64,000 nt of DNA from Pseudomonas graminis (GCF_001705435.1 NZ_MDEN01000054.1:1-64000), one strand, 5' to 3'; positions 53,255 to 63,297 are shown, numbered from the stretch's first letter. A program made the numbers and translations. Notes: a model not told the origin generated them from the letters alone.

Positions 53255-54106
53255 TCAGTTATAGGTAAAAAAACCACGCCCGGTCTTGCGCCCCAGATAC
53301 CCCGCCGCGACCATTTCCTTGAGCAGCGGCGCAGGGCGGTATTTGCTGTCGTTGAAGCCTTCGAGGAACGCCTCAATAATCGCCAGCAAGGTATCCAGCC
53401 CGATCAGGTCAGCCAGCGCCAGCGGGCCGATGGGCTGGTTGCAACCCAGGCGCATGCCGTCGTCGATGTCCTGGGCGGTGGCCAGACCTTCCTGCAGCAC
53501 CAGAATCGCCTCGTTGATCATCGGCACCAGAATCCGGTTCACCACAAACCCAGGCCGGTTGCCGGCAGTGATGGCGGTCTTGTTCAACCGCTCGGCCAGC
53601 TTGATCGCCGCGATGTGGGTGGTGTCCGCCGTCTGCAAACCGCGAATGACCTCGATCAGGTTCATCATCGGCACCGGGTTGAAGAAGTGCAGGCCGATGA
53701 ACCGCTCCGGGTGCTCGACGCTGGCCGCCAGTTGCGTGATCGACAGCGACGACGTATTCGACGCAATCACGCACTCGCGGTCGACATGGCTGGCGATCTG
53801 CTTGAGCAGGCGCAGCTTCAGCTCCAGATTCTCGGTGGCCGCTTCGATCACCAGCTGCGCGCCATTCAACTGGCCGTAGTCCGTGGTGACGCTGATGCGT
53901 CGCAGGGCCGCTTCGGCGACATCGGCCGCCACCGTCTGTTTGGTCACCTGCCGTTCAAGATTCTTGCGCACGGTCGCCATGCCGCGCTCCAGTGCGGTGT
54001 CGGAAATGTCCAGCAGGGTCACGTCGAAACCCGCCACCGCGCACACCTGCGCGATGCCGTTGCCCATGGTGCCGGCGCCGATCACGGCGATGTGTTGCAT
54101 GCTCAT
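53255..54106 (-). CDS. 3-hydroxybutyryl/3-hydroxyacyl-CoA dehydrogenase
   Basis: A 283-residue enzyme. The NAD-binding motif AVIGAGTMGNGIAQ is at about 7-20, and the substrate-site SLSITQLAASVEHPERFIGL and HFFNPVPMMNLIEV contain the catalytic His and nearby Glu/Asn set. Typical C-terminal GFVVNRILVPMINEA and GMRLGCNQPIGPLAL are present. It oxidises 3-hydroxyacyl-CoA to 3-oxoacyl-CoA with NAD+. The ATG at 54106 is favoured by AAGGAGG seven bases upstream. It follows the thiolase gene by 12 bases, catalysing the preceding step. Confidence 0.94.
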   Translation of the reverse strand: MSMQHIAVIGAGTMGNGIAQVCAVAGFDVTLLDISDTALERGMATVRKNLERQVTKQTVAADVAEAALRRISVTTDYGQLNGAQLVIEAATENLELKLRLLKQIASHVDRECVIASNTSSLSITQLAASVEHPERFIGLHFFNPVPMMNLIEVIRGLQTADTTHIAAIKLAERLNKTAITAGNRPGFVVNRILVPMINEAILVLQEGLATAQDIDDGMRLGCNQPIGPLALADLIGLDTLLAIIEAFLEGFNDSKYRPAPLLKEMVAAGYLGRKTGRGFFTYN

Positions 54107-54118
54107 CGACAAGCCTCC

Positions 54119-55303
54119 TTACACACGTTCGAAGATGACGGCGATGCCCTGACCGCCGCCGATGCACATGGTCACCAAGGCGTAGCGACCCTGAATCCGG
54201 TGCAGCTCGTGGATCGCCTTGGTGGCGATGATGGCGCCCGTGGCGCCCACCGGATGGCCGAGGGAAATGCCCGAGCCGTTCGGGTTGACCTTGGCCGGAT
54301 CAAAGCCTAGCTCACGGGCAACGGCGCAGGCCTGGGCGGCGAAGGCTTCGTTGGATTCGATCACGTCCATATCCGCCACCGTCAGGCCGGCACGTTCCAG
54401 CACTTTGCGGCTGGCGGGAATTGGCCCCAGGCCCATCATCGACGGATCAACCCCGGCATGGGCATAGGCCACCAGACGCGCCATCGGCTTGAGACCGTGC
54501 TCGCGGACCATGTCGCCACTGGCCATGACCAGCGCCGCTGCGCCATCGTTCAGGCCGGAGGCGTTGCCGGCCGTGACGGTGCCGTCCTTCTTGAATGCAG
54601 TTTTCATCTTCTCCAGCTGCTCGGCCGTCACGTCGCCGCGCACGTGCTCGTCCTGGGCGAAGGTCACGGTGCCTTTGCGCGTGGCGATCTCGATCGGGAC
54701 GATCTGGCTTTCGAAACGGCCCTCGGCGATGGCGTGGGCGGCGCGCTGCTGGCTGGTCAGCGCCAGAGCGTCCTGGTCGGCGCGGGTGATGCCGTAATGC
54801 TCGGCGATGTTCTCGGCGGTGATGCCCATGTGGATATTGGCGAACGGATCGTGCAACGCACCGAGCATGTAGTCGTACGCCTGCACGTTACCCATGCGCG
54901 CACCCCAACGGGCCTGGGGCATGATGTAGGCACCCCGGCTCATGGATTCGGCGCCACCGGCCAGCACGGCCTGGGCGTCGCCGAGCATCAGCGATTGCGC
55001 CGCCGACACGATGGCCTGCAGGCCCGAACCGCACAGGCGGTTGACGTTCATGGCAGGGGTTTCTTTGGTCAGGCCCGCTTCCAGGGCGATGACGCGGGAA
55101 AGATAGGCGTCGCGGACTTCAGTCGGGATCACGTGGCCCATGACCACATGGCCGATGTGTTCCGGTGCGATCCCGGACGTGGCCAGCGCAGCGCGGCTGA
55201 CCTGGGTGCCCAGTTCGATGGGTGAGACCTCCTTGAGGGAACCGCCGAATCCACCGATGGCGGTACGCAGTGCGCTGACGACGAAAACTTCGGGTGTGCT
55301 CAT
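54119..55303 (-). CDS. Acetyl-CoA acetyltransferase (thiolase)
   Basis: A 394-residue thiolase. The acyl-accepting Cys is in MNVNRLCGSGLQAIVSAAQS near residue 90; the second active-site Cys is in VTMCIGGGQGIA near the C-terminus, with a catalytic His in GHPVGATGA. It cleaves acetoacetyl-CoA or condenses two acetyl-CoA. The ATG at 55303 is preceded by CAGGAGT; longer in-frame starts would enter the regulator's promoter. With the dehydrogenase downstream it forms a short fatty-acid or hydroxybutyrate catabolic operon, probably under the divergent AraC-type regulator. Confidence 0.94.
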   Translation of the reverse strand: MSTPEVFVVSALRTAIGGFGGSLKEVSPIELGTQVSRAALATSGIAPEHIGHVVMGHVIPTEVRDAYLSRVIALEAGLTKETPAMNVNRLCGSGLQAIVSAAQSLMLGDAQAVLAGGAESMSRGAYIMPQARWGARMGNVQAYDYMLGALHDPFANIHMGITAENIAEHYGITRADQDALALTSQQRAAHAIAEGRFESQIVPIEIATRKGTVTFAQDEHVRGDVTAEQLEKMKTAFKKDGTVTAGNASGLNDGAAALVMASGDMVREHGLKPMARLVAYAHAGVDPSMMGLGPIPASRKVLERAGLTVADMDVIESNEAFAAQACAVARELGFDPAKVNPNGSGISLGHPVGATGAIIATKAIHELHRIQGRYALVTMCIGGGQGIAVIFERV

Positions 55304-55492
55304 GGGGACTCCTGACAGGTATTGGAATTGTGGGGGCAGCACCGCAAAAACGGCGTTTCGGCCGGTGCTGACTGCGGGCAAGTCTAGATCGGCGTTCGGG
55401 ACGGGCCTATGCCGAAACTGTCCAGATGGGCTGGCGTTCTTTACCATCAGCGCCTGATCCGTGGTGCACCATTCAAAAAGGGAAAGGCGGTC

Positions 55493-56509
55493 ATGCGGGA
55501 AAAGGATTCAGTGTCGATCTACTTCGTCCAGTTGATCGTCCACGGGCTACGCGACCAGCCGCTGCGCTTGCAGTCCGTGTTGCAAGCAGCAGACATCGAC
55601 ATGGCACTGCTCGACGACCCCACGGCGCGGGTGTCGGCCAGTGCGTTCGCGGCGTTGTGGCTGATTCAGATCAAGGAACTGGGCGACGAGTTTTTCGGCC
55701 TCGATTCCCACGGCATGCCCTTGGGCAGCTTCGCCCTGATTTGCCGGGGGCTGATTCAGGAACCCACTCTGGAGAAGGCCCTGCGCCAGTGCCTAAGCAA
55801 TTTCGGTCTTTTCCTGCGCGACTTTCGCGGCAGCCTCATCGTTCGCGGCGCGCGCGCCGTGCTCGCGGTGGACACCACGGCAGACGACCCGGTCCGCCAG
55901 CGCTTCGGTGAAGAGACATTTCTGCTGCTGATGATCAGCCTGTTGTGCTGGCTCGGCGGGCGCCGCATCAGCATCGACCGCGCGCAGTTTCGCCAGCGCC
56001 GTGAGCGCCTCAGCGACGACTCACTGCTGTGGGGGTTCAACCTGAGCTTTGGCGAGCCGCGCACCGAGATCGAATTTTCCAGCCACTATCTGCGTCTGCC
56101 GGTGGTGCAGTCGTTGCCGTCGCTCAAATCATTTTTGCGCACCGCGCCGCAGTGGCTGGTCATTCGCTATCGCAACCAGCGCGGGCTCGCGGCGCAGGTC
56201 TATCAGCGCCTGCGCAACAGCCATTACGGGCACTGGCCGACGCTGCTGGAAATGGCCGATGAGCTGAAACTCAGCGCCACCACCTTCCGCCGTCGACTGG
56301 AGCGTGAGGGCTGTGCGTTTCAAGGGATCAAGGACGACGTCCGCCGCGGCATCGCCCAGCAGAAGCTGCGCGACACCGAACTGAGCGTCGTGGAGATCGC
56401 ATCCTTGGTGGGTTTTCAGGAGCCCAGCGCGTTTCACCGGGCGTTCAAGAAATGGACGGGGGAAAGTCCGGGCGGCTACCGCAAAAAGCACACCGCCAAT
56501 CACCCATGA
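55493..56509 (+). CDS. AraC-family transcriptional regulator
   Basis: A 338-residue regulator. The N-terminal about 200 residues resemble the ligand-binding domain of the OruR/ArgR-like AraC subgroup (LQSVLQAADIDMALLDDPTA and ALICRGLIQEPTLEKALRQC). The C-terminal AraC DNA-binding domain has two helix-turn-helices: LLEMADELKLSATTFRRRLE and VVEIASLVGFQEPSAFHRAF. It is divergent from the thiolase gene with a 189-base gap, so it probably controls that operon. The start at 55493 has GGGAAAGGCGG upstream. Confidence 0.9.
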   Translation: MREKDSVSIYFVQLIVHGLRDQPLRLQSVLQAADIDMALLDDPTARVSASAFAALWLIQIKELGDEFFGLDSHGMPLGSFALICRGLIQEPTLEKALRQCLSNFGLFLRDFRGSLIVRGARAVLAVDTTADDPVRQRFGEETFLLLMISLLCWLGGRRISIDRAQFRQRRERLSDDSLLWGFNLSFGEPRTEIEFSSHYLRLPVVQSLPSLKSFLRTAPQWLVIRYRNQRGLAAQVYQRLRNSHYGHWPTLLEMADELKLSATTFRRRLEREGCAFQGIKDDVRRGIAQQKLRDTELSVVEIASLVGFQEPSAFHRAFKKWTGESPGGYRKKHTANHP

Positions 56510-56536
56510 CTGAGGACTGATGAGGCGCCTTTGGTC

Positions 56537-59500
56537 TCAGGGCAACCACGCCTCGCGCCAGGCCTGAACAGCCTCTTCGTCGAACATCCAGTCGCGAAGC
56601 ACTTGTTTGCGTAAATCGTCGCCCAGCAGCGCCGCGCTGGCCAGATCCATCGTGTGGGCGCGAAGCAGGTTCACCCAGGCCTCCAGCGTGTTGGGCACCC
56701 GCGTCACCGGCAAATCCCCCGCGTAGGCGCGAACGTCGCTGCAGATCACCGGCACACCGCAGGCGCCGAGTTGCAGCAGGGTGATGTTGTTCTTGCAGGC
56801 GCCAAACAGGTTATCCACGGCGGGAAGCAGGGCCAGGTCGAGGTTCAGTCCGGCGACGGCTGTGGCGTAATGCTCGGCGGGCGGCCGGTCATGGGATTCA
56901 TGGGCATGGCCGCGCAGCACGCCCTGGTCATCGCCCAGCACGATCCACTCCACCTCTTCTGCCAGCGCCTCGACCACGGCAAGGATCATATGCAGATCCT
57001 GTGGCTGCCAGCGATCACTGACCAGACCGACCCTCGGCTTGCCACCCACTCCACGGCTCGAGACGAGGTTGCCCCAGATCTGCGGCGACAGGCGCGAAGG
57101 CAGCAATCGAACGTCCGCGTGAAACTCCCCGGCGATATCAGCGAGCACTTGGGTCGAAGCGATGACGCGATGGGCCTGATGGAGGCTCTTCTGCAGCAGG
57201 TCAACGCACTCGGCATCGAAGGCGAACGGGTCTTCGCCCGGCGTCCGGGAGCCCAGTTGCAGGTCATTGATGTCCAGCACTACGAAAGCATCCGGCAGCA
57301 GCTGGGCGCGGGCGATGGTTTGCAGGTGGTCGGCGTCAAGCCGGGCCTGAAACACCACGACATTCGGCTTGAGCCGTCCTTCCTGAGGAATCGACAGCGG
57401 CTGGCTGCTGAGCATGCCGTCCACCCATCCGGTGGCGTGCAGCGTCTCGAACGGCGCGATCACCCGTTCGTGGGGCGAGGCCCAAAGGCCTTCAGGGTAG
57501 GCCAGCACCACCGGGTCGCGGCGCCAGGCCATCGGCCGCCAGACCAGCGGCATGTTGAGTTCGAGCTCGACCGATTGCAGGTCGAACGACAGATTGGTGT
57601 TGAAGGCGGGGTCGTTCGCCAGGGTTGGCAGCCATTTGCGGTACATCGCCAGTTGCTCGCCGACAAAGCGCTTACGCTTGGCCTGCTGCGTGGCGGTGTC
57701 GACGTGGGTCTGGCTGACGCTGCCCTCGTGGATCAACACCGAATGGGGCGTCCAGACGTTCAGGTAGCCGAGGGCGCCAACTTTCATGCACAGATCGACG
57801 TCGTTGTAGGACACGACGAATGCCTCTTCATCCAGCCCGCCCACCTCTTCGTAAATCGAGCGGCGGACCATCAGGCACGCCGCCGTCACCGCGCTCAAAT
57901 CCTGATCCACCTGCACGCGCTGCATGTAGCCCTGAATGTGACCGGGCTCACCGATGTGCTGATGACCGGCCGGCCCGTCCATGCCCAGGCGCACGCCGGC
58001 ATGCTGCATGCGTCCGTTGGGGAACAGCAGCTTGGCGCCGACCACGCCGACTTCAGGTCGGAGCGCGTGATTGAGCAATTCATCGAGCCAACGGCTGTGG
58101 ACGATGGCGGTGTCGTTGTTCAGCAGCACCAGGTACTCGCCCTTGGCTTGGGCCGCAGCGACGTTATTGATGCGGGAATAGTTGAACGGGTGCGGGTAAC
58201 GCAGCACGCGCACCTGCGCCGAGCCCAACGCGTCGATGCGCGCCAGCCATTCAAGGGCTTCGGGGGTCTCGCTGTTGTTATCGACGATCAGCAGTTCGTA
58301 ATTCAGGTAGCGGGTGATGTGCAGCAGGGTTTCGACGCAACGCTGCAAAAACGGCAGCTGATCCTTGGTCGGGACGATGATCGACACCAACGGTTGATCG
58401 CTGTGGCCGTACTGCACGTGGTAGCGGCGGGGCAGGGTGTGTTCGATGGTCGCCCGGGGGTAGCCGCGCACCTGCAGATGGCGCTGCAGCGTCTCGATTT
58501 CGTCGGGATTGTCCACCGCTTCCGGCAGGTCACAGACCAGCAGGGGTTCGCTGATGTGGATGATCTGCCCGGCGCCTTCACGCTCATACAACCGCAAGAT
58601 CAGGTCGAATTCAGCAGCATCCGCGAAGCGGTCGTCGAAGCCGCCGACGGCCAGAATCGTCTCCCGTCGGAACAGCCAGTGACCTGCGGTCAGCAGCGGG
58701 TAGCTCAGCAGGTAGTCGAGGTTGAAGTCCGGGCGCATGGCCGAACTCAGACCACCCCGAGGCCGCCGGTGCATTTCGTCGGCGAAAGCAGCGCGGGCGT
58801 CCGGGGATTCGAGCAGCTTCAGCGCGCTGGCAGTCAGGCCGAATGGCGTGAATTGGGTGCCGGCGTCGATCACGATGAGCCAGTCGAAACGCTGGGTTTC
58901 AATCACTTGGTTGAGCAGTGCGGCGGTGTTCAGGTTGCCGATGGCCACCGTGTTCAATCGAACTCCGAGGGCGAGGGTCGGGAGCACGGTCGCGTCCGTC
59001 AACACCACCACGTTCATCGCGGCGTGCAGGGCGCCGTGGGAAGCGAGGCTGTCGAGGCTGCGCTGAACTTTCTCCGGGGCGTTGGCAAAATCCTTGATCA
59101 CCACCAACAACGAAGGCCCGCCGACTTCCGTCAGATGCCGATCGATCTGCGTCTGCTGTTCGGCCTTCGGGACGCGATGACCGAGCCAGGCCTCGACCTG
59201 CTGCGGGTTCAACCGTTGCGGCAACGGCGCGGACAACTGCGCGAGCAGATTGAAATCGGTAAAGCCCTGGGTTGCCGACAACGGGCGGGCGCCGACCCAG
59301 CCGTTGTCCAGCGAGGTGCTGGCCCACCCGGCTTCACGGATCAGCCGGTGAAACGCGGGCAGATGATCGCTGTCCGTGCCAACAATTTCGATGCCCTGCT
59401 GGGTCAACTGCTGCGGCGCGATGCGCGTGCCCGTCAGCGTGGCGGGCAGCATGATCAATTCGGCGTCGTGCAATAAGGTGGCGTACAGCGCCAGATTGCC

Positions 59501-60091
59501 CAGCGGACCCACGGACTCGCCGTTGAGGGCGAACAGGTCGGCGCCCAACGCCAGCAGGTCGTCGCGGCGACACAGCACGCTGCTCAACTCACCGATGAAA
59601 TGGCAGGTGAACTCCCCCAGCAGCCCGACGATGTCAGGCCCGTTGAATACCGTGGGCTCGCTGACGCGAAAACGGGTCGCCAGATTCTCTTGCAGCGCCG
59701 CGCCCTCGGCGTTCAACCATTGGCGGTGCGCCGCCACCAGTGAGGCCTGAGGATTGACCTCCAGCGCCGCGACCATCTGCTGAATGCAGTCCGGCGCCAG
59801 CACGGCGTCACCGGCCATGAACTTGATGTACCGCCCGGAAGCTTCCGCAACGGCGCGGTTGAAACAGGCGTCAGCGCCCAGTGGAGATTCGTTGCGCAGG
59901 TAGCGAATCGGCCACTGGCAAGACGCCCGGTACAGATCCGTCACGGTTTCAGCCAGACCGTCGGTGGCGTCGTCGCAGATCACGATTTCAATGGCATCGT
60001 GGGTCTGCCCGATCACGCTGCTCAGCGCGGTTTCAAAAAACTCGGTGCGGCAGACGGCGATGACGACGCTAACCAGTCGTTGAGAATCCAT
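56537..60091 (-). CDS. Multidomain glycosyltransferase
   Basis: An 1184-residue protein. Domain 1 (about 6-220) is a GT2-type fold, VSVVIAVCRTEFFETALSSV with DDATDG. A middle region (about 325-540) has a second GT-like section. Domain 3 (about 560-800) is a clear GT2 transferase: VSIIVPTKDQLPFLQRCVET, YLVLLNNDTAIVHSRWLDEL and GGLDEEAFVVSYNDVDLCMK. The C-terminus (about 930-1184) resembles a GT1/GT4 nucleotide-sugar fold. Such long proteins are found in flagellin-glycosylation (FgtA-like) and O-antigen islands, where they attach or extend rhamnose-type glycans. Divergent from the modification genes. Confidence 0.88.
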   Translation of the reverse strand: MDSQRLVSVVIAVCRTEFFETALSSVIGQTHDAIEIVICDDATDGLAETVTDLYRASCQWPIRYLRNESPLGADACFNRAVAEASGRYIKFMAGDAVLAPDCIQQMVAALEVNPQASLVAAHRQWLNAEGAALQENLATRFRVSEPTVFNGPDIVGLLGEFTCHFIGELSSVLCRRDDLLALGADLFALNGESVGPLGNLALYATLLHDAELIMLPATLTGTRIAPQQLTQQGIEIVGTDSDHLPAFHRLIREAGWASTSLDNGWVGARPLSATQGFTDFNLLAQLSAPLPQRLNPQQVEAWLGHRVPKAEQQTQIDRHLTEVGGPSLLVVIKDFANAPEKVQRSLDSLASHGALHAAMNVVVLTDATVLPTLALGVRLNTVAIGNLNTAALLNQVIETQRFDWLIVIDAGTQFTPFGLTASALKLLESPDARAAFADEMHRRPRGGLSSAMRPDFNLDYLLSYPLLTAGHWLFRRETILAVGGFDDRFADAAEFDLILRLYEREGAGQIIHISEPLLVCDLPEAVDNPDEIETLQRHLQVRGYPRATIEHTLPRRYHVQYGHSDQPLVSIIVPTKDQLPFLQRCVETLLHITRYLNYELLIVDNNSETPEALEWLARIDALGSAQVRVLRYPHPFNYSRINNVAAAQAKGEYLVLLNNDTAIVHSRWLDELLNHALRPEVGVVGAKLLFPNGRMQHAGVRLGMDGPAGHQHIGEPGHIQGYMQRVQVDQDLSAVTAACLMVRRSIYEEVGGLDEEAFVVSYNDVDLCMKVGALGYLNVWTPHSVLIHEGSVSQTHVDTATQQAKRKRFVGEQLAMYRKWLPTLANDPAFNTNLSFDLQSVELELNMPLVWRPMAWRRDPVVLAYPEGLWASPHERVIAPFETLHATGWVDGMLSSQPLSIPQEGRLKPNVVVFQARLDADHLQTIARAQLLPDAFVVLDINDLQLGSRTPGEDPFAFDAECVDLLQKSLHQAHRVIASTQVLADIAGEFHADVRLLPSRLSPQIWGNLVSSRGVGGKPRVGLVSDRWQPQDLHMILAVVEALAEEVEWIVLGDDQGVLRGHAHESHDRPPAEHYATAVAGLNLDLALLPAVDNLFGACKNNITLLQLGACGVPVICSDVRAYAGDLPVTRVPNTLEAWVNLLRAHTMDLASAALLGDDLRKQVLRDWMFDEEAVQAWREAWLP

Positions 60092-60258
60092 GGGGGTATC
60101 CGGTAGTTAAAAAACGTGCCTCGAACATCTTCGCATTGACAGGAGAACGGGGGGCGCAAGCGACCCGTCATGAAAATGACGCCTCGGGCATGAACATCCG
60201 GTGAAGCAATATCCCGGCCAACGGATGGGCATCAGGTTTCGTCGTGAAACTCGAAGTT

Positions 60259-60293
60259 ACTGGCCAATTAGTGGCCCTGTGGGGGTGGCCAGT
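60259..60293. promoter_or_regulatory. Inverted repeat in the divergent glycan-island promoter region
   Basis: ACTGGCCA (60259-60266) and TGGCCAGT (60286-60293) are exact inverted repeats 19 bases apart, in the 354-base gap between the glycosyltransferase and methyltransferase genes. This gap holds no gene. The position suits an operator serving one or both divergent units; no sigma-54 or sigma-28 consensus was found. Confidence 0.35.
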
Positions 60294-60445
60294 TGTGCTC
60301 GCGTGATAGGTCTTGAGGCCTGATGGAAAGCGTGCTTGAGTAGATTAATGATCGTCGGATTCATGCCGATACTCGAAAGACAGGCGTCTTTGCTTAACGC
60401 CGGTTATCTTCCAATCACTGCCCCAGGCAGACAGCGGGACTTATC

Positions 60446-61024
60446 ATGGCGACACCTTCGAAATTCGATAACGACACCTTCCAGCTGGCCCGTGATCACC
60501 TGCAGCACTTCGTCAAGAAGACCGCCGAGTCGCTCCACGAACAGACCGGACGTTTATTGGAAGTCGGCCCCCAGGAACGTTCGCTGGTCAGGGAAAGCTT
60601 CACCCAGTTTGCCGTTGATACCTTCGACATCGTTGACACTTATGGCCCGACCCTTGTTGGCGATATAACCCGCAAGAACGAATTCATTGCCGACAGCGCC
60701 TATGACTGCGTCGTCTGTATGGAAGTCATCGAGCACACGCTGAACCCGTTCGACACCATCAAGGAAATTCGCCGCATCCTCAAACACGAGGGTTATTTGC
60801 TGATTTCCGCACCGCTGAACTGGCGCATCCATGGCCCGAGCCCGGACTGCTGGCGCATCACCGAACATGGCTGGAATGCGTTGCTACGCGATTTCGATAT
60901 CGTCGAGATCGATATCCTTGAATCCCCGGACCGTGAACTGTTCCCGATTCGGTATAACGTCCTTGCCCGTTGCAACAAGTTCAAGGAAACCAAAGACAGC
61001 GAACTGACGTTCCGCTTCATATGA
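60446..61024 (+). CDS. Class I SAM-dependent methyltransferase
   Basis: A 192-residue methyltransferase. RLLEVGPQERSL is the SAM-binding motif I (about 37-48). A later YDCVVCMEVIEHTLNPFDTI is the typical post-II/motif of the Methyltransf_11 group, and LKHEGYLLISAPLNW follows. The acceptor is unknown; the cluster suggests a sugar or its acyl substituent. The stop overlaps the next start by four bases. Confidence 0.88.
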   Translation: MATPSKFDNDTFQLARDHLQHFVKKTAESLHEQTGRLLEVGPQERSLVRESFTQFAVDTFDIVDTYGPTLVGDITRKNEFIADSAYDCVVCMEVIEHTLNPFDTIKEIRRILKHEGYLLISAPLNWRIHGPSPDCWRITEHGWNALLRDFDIVEIDILESPDRELFPIRYNVLARCNKFKETKDSELTFRFI

Positions 61025-61869
61025 ACAGCGCCGTGCACAACAGCGTGAAATCCCTCGACGCGCTGATTCCCCGGCTCTCGTCCGAGGCATTCGACGTTGA
61101 CGTGTTTCGCAAGACGGGCGTTTTTGTGGTGCGTAATGCCGTGCCCCGGGACGTGGTTGATGCATGGCAGAACGAGTGGAAACGTTTTTACAGGGAGGTG
61201 CTGGAAAAGGGGCGGGACGTCAATCGCGCCAACCCGGTATCGCTCAACGAACAATTGCCTGAAGGCCTCGCGCACATGTACCGCGAGCCGGTTTTTGCCT
61301 CGACGCTCAAACCGCTCATGGGCGAGCACATCGCGTTGTATAACCATCGCTTTGTCATCAAAGACGCGCTGAGTGCCAACAAAGTGTTCCTGCACCAGGA
61401 CAGTTGTTATCACGCTGGCAATAGCAACAAGTGCAGCGTTTTTGTGGCAATCAGTGCGGTGAACAAAGACAACGGCGGCATGACTTTTCATGTGGGCTCC
61501 CATGCCTTGGGCTCGCTCGGCGATGCCGGTGAAATCAATCCAGCGAGTTTCGATGCGCAGTGGCCGACCGTCACCCCCGAACTGGCGCCGGGCGATTTCG
61601 TGATCATGGACAGTCGCCTGTGGCATGAGTCGGGACCGAACATTTCAGGGGTTGATCGCATCCTGGCCGACATGATTATTCAGCCGGCCGACGACCCTAC
61701 CGGGCAAGAACTCATCTGCGGCGAATGGCAGACCGATGTCTTTTTTTCGCCGAAGGACATCACCCGCCACTTCGTTAACTCGCGCATTCTGAAAATCGTT
61801 AACTACGAGAAAGAACTGGCGCAGTTGAAGGCCGACGCCGTACACAGGGCGAGCGGTACCACCGAATGA
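61021..61869 (+). CDS. Phytanoyl-CoA dioxygenase family protein
   Basis: A 282-residue Fe(II)/2-oxoglutarate oxygenase. The iron facial triad is visible: His125 and Asp127 in FLHQDSCYHAG, and His202 in SRLWHESGPN, with Arg213 positioned for 2-oxoglutarate. The ATG overlaps the methyltransferase stop (ATGA), so both come from one mRNA. It would hydroxylate a carbon of a sugar or acyl chain; similar enzymes occur in flagellin-glycan and O-antigen clusters. A longer upstream start would overlap the methyltransferase further. Confidence 0.9.
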   Translation: MNSAVHNSVKSLDALIPRLSSEAFDVDVFRKTGVFVVRNAVPRDVVDAWQNEWKRFYREVLEKGRDVNRANPVSLNEQLPEGLAHMYREPVFASTLKPLMGEHIALYNHRFVIKDALSANKVFLHQDSCYHAGNSNKCSVFVAISAVNKDNGGMTFHVGSHALGSLGDAGEINPASFDAQWPTVTPELAPGDFVIMDSRLWHESGPNISGVDRILADMIIQPADDPTGQELICGEWQTDVFFSPKDITRHFVNSRILKIVNYEKELAQLKADAVHRASGTTE

Positions 61870-62003
61870 CTCAATGCGGCGTACGGTTCGCGCGTTGCCG
61901 TGATCAGTCGTTATTGACCCCGAACATTGTTAAAGCTGACGAGGCTTATCGGCCTCTGCGCACCGCGCATTGCTCAGCGCCAGACCCGACTTGAGGAGAG
62001 AAA

Positions 62004-62714
62004 ATGGATACCTGTCTCGCGACCCGGACGTACGCCCCTTCAGCGCTGATGCACATTCGGCCCTACCGTGTGCTGAGCATCGAGGACGGCCGGGAAGAAG
62101 AGGTCAAATTCTTCATGCCCCCCGCCGACGGCGCAGGCAGCCTGACGGCATTTGAGTCGGTCATGCTGCTCAAGCTGGTCCGCGCCATCAACCCGGACTT
62201 CGTCTTCGAGTTCGGCACCTTCGACGGGCGCACCACCCGATTGGTGCTGGAAGACCTGCCGGACAACGGCGACAGCGAGCCACGCATTTACACGCTGGAC
62301 CTGCCGGACACCGACGGTATCGTGTTCCAGGGCGATGACAAACTGCTTGCCGAAAAGGCCGTGCTGTCGAGCCGCAAGTACAATCAGTCGCCGAAGAAGG
62401 CAATGGTTCGGCAGATTCTGCAGGACTCCATGGCCTTCGATCCGTCGCCCTACGCGGGCAAGTTCGACTTCATCTTCGTCGATGCCAACCACGAGTATGA
62501 GTACGTCAAGCGCGACACCGAAAACTCGCTGAAGATGCTGGGTGGCGACAGCAGTTGCATCGTCTGGCACGACTACGGTAACCCGCAATTCCCGGAGCTG
62601 ACTCGCTACCTGGAAGAGCTGGCCAGCAGCCTGGAGCTGTACCACATCGAAGGCACGATGCTGGTGTTCCACATGCGTGGCGCGACAATCGGTGACGAAA
62701 GAACTGCAGAGTAA
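62004..62714 (+). CDS. Class I SAM-dependent methyltransferase (Methyltransf_24-like)
   Basis: A 236-residue protein. FVFEFGTFDGRTTRLVLEDL (about 70-89) is the SAM-binding region and FDFIFVDANHEYEYVKRDTE the acidic motif of the family that methylates sugars or small phenolics. The ATG has GAGGAGAGA upstream. It lies 134 bases after the dioxygenase gene, so it may have its own promoter or be part of the same unit. Confidence 0.86.
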   Translation: MDTCLATRTYAPSALMHIRPYRVLSIEDGREEEVKFFMPPADGAGSLTAFESVMLLKLVRAINPDFVFEFGTFDGRTTRLVLEDLPDNGDSEPRIYTLDLPDTDGIVFQGDDKLLAEKAVLSSRKYNQSPKKAMVRQILQDSMAFDPSPYAGKFDFIFVDANHEYEYVKRDTENSLKMLGGDSSCIVWHDYGNPQFPELTRYLEELASSLELYHIEGTMLVFHMRGATIGDERTAE

Positions 62715-63069
62715 TGACGGTGGGCGCTGATCCAGCGCGGGCCACAATAGTGGCCTGCAAAGACGGCATTTCGCCGCTGGAGATTGACGGAGTGTACCGG
62801 CGTCTTCGCGAGCAAGCTGGCTCCCACAATTGATCGCAGAACGCCTGACCTACGTCGTTGGCTGCAGTCAATCCAGATACAGCGGCCTGGTCGCATCTCG
62901 AGCGCGCCGTTTTTTTGTCTCGCCTGAATTCCGCGTTTTTACTCACATGGCCTGCAGCCCTTGTATTCAGGGCTCCGCCGCCTGCTTTTCGGGTTCTGGT
63001 TCGGAACTTGCTTCAGTCCCACCACGCATCGGCGAAGGCGTCCGATCAAGTTCTGTGGAGTGGCGAGAG
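62715..63069. other. Gap with a REP-type repeat
   Basis: 355 bases without a supported gene. CTTCGCGAGCAAGCTGGCTC at about 62804-62823 is a Pseudomonas REP-type sequence of a different subfamily from the GGGACCGGC ones. A GCGCTG-ATC-CAGCGC hairpin follows the methyltransferase stop. The remainder presumably holds the promoter of the ACP gene. Confidence 0.55.
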
Positions 63070-63297
63070 ATGGTAGAGCAAGCAGTGGCACTGGAAGAGC
63101 AAGTCGTCGCGCTGATCGAAGAAGCGATGGAAGCCGATGAGGGCACCCTCAAGGTTGACCAGCCGCTGGACTGGGATTCGATTGCCCTGGTCACCTTCAT
63201 GGCCCTGGTCGACGAGCGCCTGGAGAAAACCATTTCGGCTTCGCGCCTGAACAAGTGCGAAACCGTCCGGGACGTCATCACGCTCGTTTCGGAATAA
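63070..63297 (+). CDS. Acyl carrier protein
   Basis: A 75-residue acidic protein. LDWDSIALVTFMALVDERLE contains the phosphopantetheine-attachment Ser in the D-S motif (Ser39). Four-helix ACP size and charge are as expected. GGCGAGAG precedes the ATG; the longer in-frame extension upstream is not ACP-like. In glycan islands a dedicated ACP carries the acyl group later placed on an amino sugar; it could also serve a small lipid pathway. Downstream is a Rieske oxygenase gene. Confidence 0.88.
   Translation: MVEQAVALEEQVVALIEEAMEADEGTLKVDQPLDWDSIALVTFMALVDERLEKTISASRLNKCETVRDVITLVSE

Noticed and set aside
60100..60445. Sigma-54 promoter before the methyltransferase gene
   Set aside because: TGGCCAGTTGTGCTC has GG and GC elements only 8 bases apart instead of 10, so it does not fit the -24/-12 consensus.
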